A stretch of DNA of 5,489 nucleotides from Acidobacteriota bacterium (GTDB lineage Bacteria > Acidobacteriota > Vicinamibacteria > Vicinamibacterales > UBA823), in assembly GCA_002714165.1 (NCBI GenBank), contig PAWT01000022.1, forward strand, positions 1 to 5,489. The letters are read 5' to 3'. The notes beneath the pieces were generated by a model. The model had not been told where the DNA came from, ran no database searches, and saw only the letters and a list, made by a program, of their open reading frames with translations. Below, piece by piece: positions 1 to 4,357 of this stretch (position 1 is its first letter; every line of letters begins with the position of its first letter). Made by a program: the position numbers and the translations under genes.

Positions 1-138
1 GTCGCCCGCCTCCATCGTCTCCGCCGGGAAGCGGTCGAGGAAGTGGCGCACGCTCTCGGCCATCGAGTTCACGTGACCGGGCGTGCCGGTCACCGCCTAG
101 GCGAGCATCTGGCCCTGGACGTCGAAGACGCCCGCGCT
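1..138 (-). pseudogene. Hydantoinase B / oxoprolinase (HyuB) fragment, 5'-truncated, with in-frame amber stop
   Basis: Read on the minus strand from 138 to 1, 46 codons give a stretch beginning SAGVFDVQGQMLA, then a stop, then AVTGTPGHVNSMAESV and RHFLDRFP. This pattern is typical of the N-terminal part of N-methylhydantoinase B subunits, which with HyuA hydrolyse hydantoins or 5-oxoproline in an ATP-dependent way. The stop is TAG at 97-99, where I expect CAG (Gln). Upstream of codon SAG the match ends: about 40 N-terminal residues expected for the family are missing, the frame is closed by TGA at 193-195, and no start codon lies between. The gene therefore looks dead, although the rest lies beyond the left edge. 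Of the 46 codons, 45 end in G or C, unlike every other gene here. It could be a decayed import or a sequence-join artefact. Family assignment is from memory of the motif, not a search. Confidence 0.7.
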
Positions 139-162
139 CCTTTTTACGACAGTAAGGTCGAC

Positions 163-186
163 CGAGCCGGAGTGGCCCCCGACTCG
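163..186 (-). terminator. Possible stem-loop downstream of the DUF4399 gene
   Basis: Two 8-base arms (163-170 and 179-186) enclose an 8-base loop. On the minus-strand RNA all eight pairs form, one of them G-U. On the plus strand the same position would be a C-A mismatch, so the fold fits a transcript reading leftward from the lipoprotein gene, whose stop is 17 bases upstream. No U-run follows, so this is at best a weak or factor-assisted terminator or a 3'-end stabiliser. Confidence 0.25.
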
Positions 187-203
187 GCGCGTTCAACCTG
201 AAG

Positions 204-716
204 CTACTCGACCGTGAAAGAGACCATCGCGTTCAAGCCTTCGATGGTTCGATGCTCACCGTCGCCGATCTGTAGGCAAACCCGATGAGGACCGGGTTCG
301 AATTGCATGTCAATCATGTCCGACCCAGTGCCAAAGTGTACCCACGGAGCTGCTTGCGGAATCACTTCACCAGCCGGGAGACAGTCGGTGTCAATGCCGA
401 TGTGGTGATGGCCGGCACCCTGACGGATTGTAAGTGGATCGGTTATTGGCTCAATCACGAAGTTTTCAGCCCCAAACATAAAGTGCACGGGGCTGCTAAC
501 CGTGGCACCTTCTTCCGGGGCAAGGAAGGAGACGCGCGGTGACGTATCCATCGGTGACTCTTCGGCTACCGGTTCTTCAACCATGGTGTCAGGTTCCGGG
601 GCCGTCTCTTCGCCGCCGCCGCATGCCATCGTGGTAATTACCCCACCCGTTATCAACATAACCAGAATGAAATGGGTCGAACTGTACGACACTCCTGTGT
701 GCTCATTACGATGCAT
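204..716 (-). CDS. DUF4399 domain probable lipoprotein
   Basis: The 170-residue product has an N-terminal hydrophobic stretch (about residues 16-31) ending in TMAC at Cys32, followed by a flexible acidic linker rich in Glu and Pro (residues 36-60). That is the layout of an exported lipoprotein tethered to a membrane. Residues about 61-170 form a domain matching DUF4399: the hallmark GHHHIGID (102-109), then HFGTGS near 127-132, and PGPHRVCLQIGDGEH (141-155). Cys112 and Cys147 could pair as a disulfide. The biochemical role of DUF4399 is unknown; the His cluster suggests metal binding (inference). The lipobox is not classical, with Thr and Met at -3 and -2. I chose ATG 716 because GAGGAG lies 7 bases before it; the in-frame GTG at 722 is too close to that site. 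selC lies upstream on the same strand and the dead hydantoinase fragment downstream. Confidence 0.85.
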   Translation of the reverse strand: MHRNEHTGVSYSSTHFILVMLITGGVITTMACGGGEETAPEPDTMVEEPVAEESPMDTSPRVSFLAPEEGATVSSPVHFMFGAENFVIEPITDPLTIRQGAGHHHIGIDTDCLPAGEVIPQAAPWVHFGTGSDMIDMQFEPGPHRVCLQIGDGEHRTIEGLNAMVSFTVE

Positions 717-880
717 CGCCACTCTCCTCGGTACTCAGATCAAAATTATGGACGCCTCTGTTCGGAAGGAGCCGTCCACGCGACGCCCACCTTAGTACCG
801 CTTCAGTCTTATAAAAAGCGTTGTGGGTCAAGATTAACAGGGAACTACTATACAACAAGGTCGTATCGAACCGGTTGAAA

Positions 881-976
881 TGGCGGAAGCGCCTGGGAGT
901 CGAACCCAGCCCCCCCGCTGAGCGGGGAGCGACCGATTTTGAAGACCGGGAGGGCCACCGGGCCCCGTTCGCTTCC
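881..976 (-). tRNA. selC: tRNA-Sec (anticodon UCA), selenocysteine tRNA
   Basis: The minus strand from 976 to 881 folds as a 96-base selenocysteine tRNA with encoded CCA. The acceptor arm GGAAGCGA/GCGCTTCC gives seven pairs plus an A-G at the eighth position. The D-stem has six pairs (GGGGCC/GGCCCT) with a four-base loop, both hallmarks of tRNA-Sec. The anticodon stem CCGGT/ATCGG encloses loop CTTCAAA, so the anticodon is UCA, reading UGA. The long variable arm has eight pairs (CTCCCCGC/GCGGGGGG) and a TCA loop. The T-arm is CTGGG-TTCGACT-CCCAG, followed by discriminator G. This RNA is charged with serine, converted to Sec-tRNA by SelA, and delivered by SelB at UGA codons with a SECIS element. 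No selA, selB, selD or selenoprotein is visible here, so they must be elsewhere if the system works. No clear upstream promoter was found. Confidence 0.95.
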
Positions 977-991
977 AGGGACGCCCAGGCG

Positions 992-1010
992 GGTTACGCC
1001 CGGTGTAACC
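992..1010 (-). repeat. Perfect 6-bp inverted repeat just upstream of selC
   Basis: GGTTAC (992-997) and GTAACC (1005-1010) form a perfect inverted repeat around a 7-base, GC-rich loop, ending 15 bases before the 5' end of selC. It may be a hairpin in the tRNA precursor leader or an operator. Function is not shown by the sequence. Confidence 0.3.
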
Positions 1011-1061
1011 GGACTGAGGCCACACTCGAAACGCTCTGAGCCGGGGGAGCGAAGCGCACTA

Positions 1062-1081
1062 GCTCGCGCGGGAACGCGAAC
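1062..1081 (-). terminator. Possible stem-loop after the cold-shock gene
   Basis: On minus-strand RNA, GTTCGCG (1081-1075) pairs with CGCGAGC (1068-1062) over seven positions, one a G-U, with a six-base loop. It starts 5 bases after the cold-shock gene's stop codon. On the plus strand the wobble becomes a C-A mismatch, so the fold suits leftward transcripts. There is no U-run, so termination is uncertain. Confidence 0.3.
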
Positions 1082-1086
1082 TCTGA

Positions 1087-1293
1087 CTAGCTCTCGATAA
1101 GTCGAACCCCGCCAGCGCGGGGACCTTTGGCTGACTCTTCTACCTCGAACTCCACGCGTTGACCCTCGCGAAGCAGTTCGAACACAGCCCCTTGCACCGA
1201 ACTACGGTGGAAGAAGTGCTCGATCCCACCCTCATCGCGGATGAAGCCAAAGCCTTTATCAATGAGGAGTCGCGCAATCGTACCGCTTGACAT
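1087..1293 (-). CDS. Cold-shock domain protein (CspA family)
   Basis: The 68-residue protein is a single cold-shock domain, an OB-fold that binds single-stranded RNA and DNA in the cytoplasm and loosens mRNA structure. Its length matches the family (about 65-70). RNP1 is seen as KGFGFIR (13-19) and RNP2 as HFFHRS (26-31). The C-terminal strands RVEFEVEESAKGPRAGGVRL (46-65) also fit. The Trp usually found just before RNP1 in CspA (KWF) is absent; this protein has ARLLID instead, so nucleic-acid stacking may be weaker or the protein may belong to a divergent subgroup. The start is firm: GGAGG at 1303-1307 (minus strand) lies nine bases before ATG 1293. It has no close same-strand partner; 267 bp separate it from the zinc-ribbon gene upstream, room for the long 5' leader that cold-shock genes often have. 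Confidence 0.93.
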   Translation of the reverse strand: MSSGTIARLLIDKGFGFIRDEGGIEHFFHRSSVQGAVFELLREGQRVEFEVEESAKGPRAGGVRLIES

Positions 1294-1426
1294 ACCCTTA
1301 ATCCTCCGATCTTCCCTCGATCAAACTACTACGGTCTCACTCCCGGCCTCTCCAACAACCTCGAAGCCGGACGCTGCCCCTTGTGCCACTCGTCAACAGA
1401 CACTCCAGCCAGCGTAAAGAGCGCCA

Positions 1427-1455
1427 AGTGTGGTGTATTCCCAGAAGGAAGTCAA
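1427..1455 (-). promoter_or_regulatory. Weak candidate promoter for the cold-shock gene
   Basis: On the minus strand TTGACT (1455-1450) is followed after 17 bases by CACACT (1432-1427). The -35 is good but the -10 matches the consensus at only three positions. Transcription from here would give a 5' leader of roughly 125 bases before the cold-shock gene, which would fit the family. Confidence 0.25.
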
Positions 1456-1560
1456 CCTAACAGCAGACTTTACCGGCATTCGAGACATCTTGGTAGGACG
1501 GTGGCGATGATCCTCACCACCCGTTCTGATTAGCGCCCTGTAAGGTTTAGAATCCTTTAT

Positions 1561-1749
1561 CTAACCAGAGCTTGGCGCTGTTTTAGGAGCGGTTGGCTTC
1601 GGGGGTGGGTAGGTGGTCCAAAAGTGTCGGCCACACCGTGAGCAGACCCAAAACTGCTGTGGCTTCCACTCCGCACCAGGGGAGGGGTCGGCCATGTCCA
1701 TCTGGGTGCCGCACCGCTGGCATCTAATTTGGATGGAAACATCAGACAT
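1561..1749 (-). CDS. Small zinc-ribbon protein (two CxxC)
   Basis: The 62-residue product has two CxxC knuckles, CQRC (10-13) and CSRC (36-39), 22 residues apart, as in a zinc ribbon binding one Zn2+ through four cysteines. The second knuckle continues RHFWTTYPPP, and the tail is rich in Pro, Lys and Thr and probably disordered. Small proteins of this kind are annotated as hypothetical and may bind nucleic acid or a protein partner; no function can be assigned. ATG 1749 is the first start in frame and no ribosome-binding site precedes it. A good -10 box, TAGAAT, ends only six bases upstream, which suggests a leaderless mRNA. A competing frame over nearly the same span (1557-1742) lacks recognisable motifs and was dropped. 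The gene is back to back with the MobA-like gene at 1847. Confidence 0.78.
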   Translation of the reverse strand: MSDVSIQIRCQRCGTQMDMADPSPGAEWKPQQFWVCSRCGRHFWTTYPPPKPTAPKTAPSSG

Positions 1750-1755
1750 AACAGG

Positions 1756-1761
1756 ATTCTA
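1756..1761 (-). promoter_or_regulatory. -10 box of the zinc-ribbon gene, placed for a leaderless transcript
   Basis: TAGAAT on the minus strand matches the sigma-70 -10 consensus at five of six positions. Transcription starting seven bases downstream would begin on the A of ATG 1749. The -35 is poor: TTGGCG is only 13 bases away, and GTCGTT sits at the proper 17-base spacing. Confidence 0.4.
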
Positions 1762-1846
1762 ACACGATGGCTGACGCCAACGACCTACGTCCAAGGACTG
1801 CTAGACTGGTACTAATGTCTGCCCTTGGTTTACTAGAGACCTCGTC

Positions 1847-2467
1847 ATGATCCCTGGTGTGATCCTAGCAGGTGGTGCGTCATCCAGGATGGGGCGCGCC
1901 AAAGCTCTCTTGCCTACTGCCAACGAAGGTCAGACTTTTCTTTCCCAGCTCGTGAGAACACTGTGGTCCGGTGGCGTGGATGACGTTGTAGTCGTGGTTT
2001 CGTCACTGTCTGGAGATGTTGAGCGTGCACTTTCTAAGGAGTCGTTAAGTTATCGTCTTGTCGTAAATCATCAGCCTGAGCGTGGCCAGATTTCGTCAGT
2101 GCTTACTGCGTTAGCCGCAATCGATAGACCTGGTGTGACAGGCATGCTTGTCACCCTAGTCGACGTTCCGTTAGTGAGTCCGGAGACGATAAGCCGTATC
2201 CTTGCAGCGTTTCGCACTCGACACGGGCCGGTTGTACGACCAGCCTCAGGCGCTAAGCACGGTCATCCTGTTGTGTTTGGCCGGGAGGTTTTCGACGACC
2301 TGCGACGGGCCGATCAATCCGTCGGACTCAAATCCGTCATCCGTGCTCATGAGGCAGCCATTATCAACGTTCCCATCGATGATCCAGGCGCATTCATCGA
2401 TATTGATGACCCCGAAGATTACGTGCAGTTTATCGGCCCTTGGCCATTCAGAAAGTCGTTACGTTGA
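1847..2467 (+). CDS. MobA/MocA-like nucleotidyltransferase (molybdenum-cofactor cytidylyl- or guanylyltransferase family)
   Basis: The 206-residue protein is a complete NTP_transf_3 (GT-A-like) enzyme. Residues 7-19, LAGGASSRMGRAK, are the nucleotide-binding signature; Asn74 with RGQISSV (79-85) contributes to the base or cofactor pocket; VDVP (105-108) carries the metal-binding Asp106; KHGHPVVF (136-143) is the conserved His-Pro segment; and DIDDPED (184-190) is the closing motif. Length is usual for the family. MocA joins CTP to molybdopterin for xanthine-dehydrogenase-type enzymes, and MobA uses GTP for DMSO-reductase-type enzymes. The sequence looks closer to MocA, but sugar-nucleotide or other members cannot be excluded. 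ATG 1847 is preceded only by a weak AGAGA site, but the LAGG motif beginning six residues later fixes the N-terminus. No molybdoenzyme or cofactor gene is adjacent. tRNA-Ala follows 50 bases downstream, and its promoter overlaps this stop codon. Confidence 0.88.
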   Translation: MIPGVILAGGASSRMGRAKALLPTANEGQTFLSQLVRTLWSGGVDDVVVVVSSLSGDVERALSKESLSYRLVVNHQPERGQISSVLTALAAIDRPGVTGMLVTLVDVPLVSPETISRILAAFRTRHGPVVRPASGAKHGHPVVFGREVFDDLRRADQSVGLKSVIRAHEAAIINVPIDDPGAFIDIDDPEDYVQFIGPWPFRKSLR

Positions 2468-2493
2468 TTGGGACTGTTACGGTCAGATAAGAT
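2464..2493 (+). promoter_or_regulatory. Promoter of tRNA-Ala, overlapping the end of the MobA-like gene
   Basis: TTGATT (2464-2469) and TAAGAT (2488-2493) are 18 bases apart, each matching consensus at four of six positions. Transcription would start near 2500, about 18 bases before the mature tRNA. The -35 box covers the TGA stop of the upstream gene. Confidence 0.45.
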
Positions 2494-2517
2494 GTAGGCC
2501 TGCAGTGCGGCAATATG

Positions 2518-2593
2518 GGGCCAGTGGCGCAGTTGGGAGCGCGCGTGAATGGCATTCACGAGGTCACGGGTTCGACCCCCGTCTGGTCCACCA
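2518..2593 (+). tRNA. tRNA-Ala (anticodon GGC)
   Basis: A 76-base canonical cloverleaf with encoded CCA. The acceptor is GGGCCAG/CTGGTCC, whose third pair is G3-U70, the identity element read by alanyl-tRNA synthetase. The D-stem is GCGC/GCGC with an eight-base loop. The anticodon stem CGTGA/TCACG encloses ATGGCAT, giving anticodon GGC for GCC and GCU codons. The five-base variable loop is AGGTC. The T-arm is ACGGG-TTCGACC-CCCGT, and the discriminator is A. No copy of its 3' end occurs elsewhere in the window, so there is no sign of an integrated element at this tRNA. Confidence 0.97.
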
Positions 2594-2616
2594 TTTCTTA
2601 CTTTCCTTGACAATCG

Positions 2617-2659
2617 GCGTCAACCGAAGAGTCTTTCGACGCGTAGCCTATAGTTTTTT
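2617..2659 (+). terminator. Possible terminator of the tRNA-Ala transcript
   Basis: GCGTC (2617-2621) pairs with GACGC (2638-2642), with a short inner GAAG/TTTC stem and a four-base bulge. A run of six T follows at 2654-2659, but 11 bases after the stem, farther than in a classical intrinsic terminator. It lies 24 bases after the tRNA. The T-run orientation fits plus-strand transcripts, not the convergent asparaginase gene. Confidence 0.35.
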
Positions 2660-2683
2660 GGTTTCCGGCTAGTGACAAGCGAC

Positions 2684-3760
2684 TCAGTACTCAGAGAACA
2701 TCCGGCGAATTTCTGTAACATCGCTGGTTCTCGTCAAGGCCAACATCAGCAGAATGCGAGCCTTGAGTGGGGCTAGGTCTTGTGCGGCGATCCGATGAGC
2801 GATGTTCAGTCGGCGGCCTTCTGGCATGCCTTGTTCGAGTGGCGGTAGTTGGCGTGGTATGACGCGTCCGCTTCCGGTACGTGTACTCATGACGGTGAAT
2901 ACACCTCGTTTGTGCGCGTAGGCTATTGCTTCATTTTGTGTACCGCTCGTCGCACCAGCGCCGGCTGCTGCGACTACAATGCCATGAGCTCCGGCATCGA
3001 CGACCGACTCGATTAGGTCCCCGGAAGCGCCCTGGTAGACCAAAATTACGTCAACGCGAGGCAATTCCGTGACGCCAGCCAGATCAAATTCGCTCCGGTA
3101 AGTGTGACGGCGCAACATGTCACGGTAGTAAACGACACCATCACGGTCCACGAGGCCAAGGACTCCATAACCTCTTGTTGCGAATGTGTGTAGACGTAGA
3201 GAGTCGGTCTTAGTCACCTCTCGGGCTGAATTGATTTCCCCATTGAGCACGACGAGGGCACCTTTACCACGAGATTGAGGTGCGGCCGCTACACGAAACG
3301 CCTGCTGCAGGTTCGCCGCGCCCTCATATCCGAGCGTACTTGGATTGCGCATCGCGCCCACCACGACGACGGGACGTTCACTCCTAACCGTCAGATGCAA
3401 GAAATAAGCTGTTTCTTCAAGGGTATCGGTGCCGCTCGTGACGACAACGCCAGCCAATCCTGGATCCTCGGCAAGGACGTGATTCACGCGCTGCGAAAGT
3501 TGTAGCCATTGGTTCAGTGTTAGCTGGGAACTTGAGACATTAGCGAACTGTTCCGCCTCGACCTGCGCGTAGTTGGTCAGGTTCGGAACGAGCTCAATGA
3601 GTTCTTTAGCCGTTAGGCGGCCACCCTCCCGATTTGAAATCGTTCCGCCAGTGGCAATCAAGCGCACGCGGGCCGAAGCCGTTTCTTGTGCCGCTATGGA
3701 GGTTCCAGCCGGTAGAACTGCGACAAGAACCAGAATGAAAGCCTGGACAACACGCCCCAT
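2684..3760 (-). CDS. ansB: Exported type II L-asparaginase
   Basis: The 358-residue enzyme hydrolyses L-asparagine to aspartate and ammonia. Residues 1-24 are a signal peptide (MGR, a hydrophobic core to about residue 16, then a likely cut after SIAA), so it should act in the periplasm. By alignment from memory with E. coli AnsB, the catalytic residues are Thr40 in ATGGTIS (36-42), Thr111 and Asp112 in TSGTDTLEE (108-116), and Lys184 in VTKT (182-185). NVSSSQL (74-80) fits the substrate-binding Ser segment and VGAMR (134-138) is also conserved. No Tyr is seen in the short lid loop (43-52), where AnsB has Tyr25. ATG 3760 is preferred over an upstream TTG at 3790 because GGGAG lies five bases before it and the signal peptide starts there. 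The 71-residue gene ends 54 bases upstream on the same strand, so the two are probably co-transcribed. Confidence 0.93.
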   Translation of the reverse strand: MGRVVQAFILVLVAVLPAGTSIAAQETASARVRLIATGGTISNREGGRLTAKELIELVPNLTNYAQVEAEQFANVSSSQLTLNQWLQLSQRVNHVLAEDPGLAGVVVTSGTDTLEETAYFLHLTVRSERPVVVVGAMRNPSTLGYEGAANLQQAFRVAAAPQSRGKGALVVLNGEINSAREVTKTDSLRLHTFATRGYGVLGLVDRDGVVYYRDMLRRHTYRSEFDLAGVTELPRVDVILVYQGASGDLIESVVDAGAHGIVVAAAGAGATSGTQNEAIAYAHKRGVFTVMSTRTGSGRVIPRQLPPLEQGMPEGRRLNIAHRIAAQDLAPLKARILLMLALTRTSDVTEIRRMFSEY

Positions 3761-3814
3761 GGACTCTCCCTTCGATGTCCCGCCAAGCAAGCGGTCTAGG
3801 CCTTGGGACCGGAT

Positions 3815-4030
3815 TTATACTGACTTCTGCGCGTTACGATGAGCAAGTGTCAACCAGTTGGTCAGCTGCTGCGCCGCCTCATCTGGCGTGTCACCATAGA
3901 ATGGCATAAGTGACGACGCGCCACCCTGCACGCCACCGAGTCTGGCGCACCAAGTCGTCCCATTGACTAGAGACACTTCAATCTCATATTCGCGTCCGTT
4001 GATGACTTCTTCGAAGCGTTGAACGATCAC
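3815..4030 (-). CDS. Small conserved-looking protein of unknown function
   Basis: I do not recognise a named family. The 71-residue product has no signal peptide or membrane segment. It looks like two or three beta-strands (REYEIEVSLV, 13-22; TTWCARL, 25-31; SSLMPFY, 39-45) followed by a helix (TPDEAAQQLTNWLTLAHR, 48-65). This strand-strand-helix order, with GDTPDEA before the helix, recalls HicB-like small domains, but no HicA toxin is nearby, so that is only a fold guess. The start is GTG 4030: two TAA codons lie just upstream in frame, and no ATG occurs near the N-terminus. No ribosome-binding site is visible. A good promoter lies upstream at 4076-4103, and the asparaginase gene follows 54 bases downstream on the same strand, so this is probably the first gene of a two-gene unit. 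Confidence 0.68.
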   Translation of the reverse strand: MIVQRFEEVINGREYEIEVSLVNGTTWCARLGGVQGGASSLMPFYGDTPDEAAQQLTNWLTLAHRNAQKSV

Positions 4031-4357
4031 GGCGATGAAAAAGAGTTATTACTTGACCAAAAAAGTGAGAAGCCGATTCTATTCGTTCACCGATCCTGGT
4101 CAAGCGGAAGAAATGTCGAAAGGGTAGTCGCAGGTCGTAATTGGATTGCATTGCGCAGAAACAGTAGAAACTAAGAAAATGCAATCAGGATATTGTTCAC
4201 AGGGTATTCACGTTCCTTCCACACTTTTTCAACGGTTGGTGTGGCCTCGTCAGAGTTGTGACCTACTTTGTCATCTTGTGGTGGCATTCTTAGTCTGGAT
4301 TAAGTGTAAACACCTAATAGAAGTGATGGTTCGCCGTTTGGGAAGGAAGCTCATAAT
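4031..4357. other. Divergent intergenic region between the 71-residue gene and the AddB-like gene
   Basis: About 330 bases with no credible gene. Short open frames on both strands (for example 4146-4367 plus and 3984-4184 minus) have low-complexity, unnatural-looking translations and no ribosome-binding sites. The region holds the minus-strand promoter at 4076-4103. On the plus strand it has a weak TTGACC (4053-4058) / TTCTAT (4077-4082) pair, and a small symmetric element with GTGT and ACAC arms around AA at 4304-4313. I see no RNA gene, terminator or repeat. A convincing promoter for the rightward gene was not found. Confidence 0.6.
4076..4103 (-). promoter_or_regulatory. Sigma-70-type promoter for the 71-residue gene and asparaginase
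   Basis: On the minus strand TTGACC (4103-4098) and TAGAAT (4081-4076) are 16 bases apart; each box matches consensus at five of six positions. Transcription would start near 4069, about 40 bases before GTG 4030. This is the best-matching promoter in the window. Confidence 0.55.

Noticed and set aside
808..852. TTGACC / TATAAG (826-831, 808-813) and TATAGT (847-852) on the minus strand as promoters for the DUF4399 gene
   Set aside because: The first pair is only 12 bases apart and the second lacks a -35; neither spacing is convincing.
834..1039. Short open frames on both strands across selC
   Set aside because: They translate the structured tRNA and have no ribosome-binding site or natural-looking protein sequence.
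1544..1566. Imperfect inverted repeat around the zinc-ribbon stop codon as a terminator
   Set aside because: The stem is AT-rich with a bulge and no U-run follows on either strand.
1815..1850. An 11-codon frame whose TGA overlaps the ATG of the MobA-like gene (ATGA), as a possible coupled leader peptide
   Set aside because: There is no ribosome-binding site, no run of regulatory codons and no attenuator-like hairpin; such overlaps occur by chance.
2465..2500. UGA stops of the MobA-like and asparaginase genes as possible selenocysteine codons, given selC nearby
   Set aside because: Both proteins are full length for their families, and the frames after UGA close within about ten codons with no conserved extension.
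2202..2672. 156-codon plus-strand frame overlapping the MobA-like gene and tRNA-Ala
   Set aside because: It runs through the tRNA and is out of frame with a well-supported enzyme; its composition is that of a shadow frame.
2518..2700. tRNA-Ala as an attachment site for an integrated element
   Set aside because: No integrase and no repeated tRNA 3' end were found in the window.
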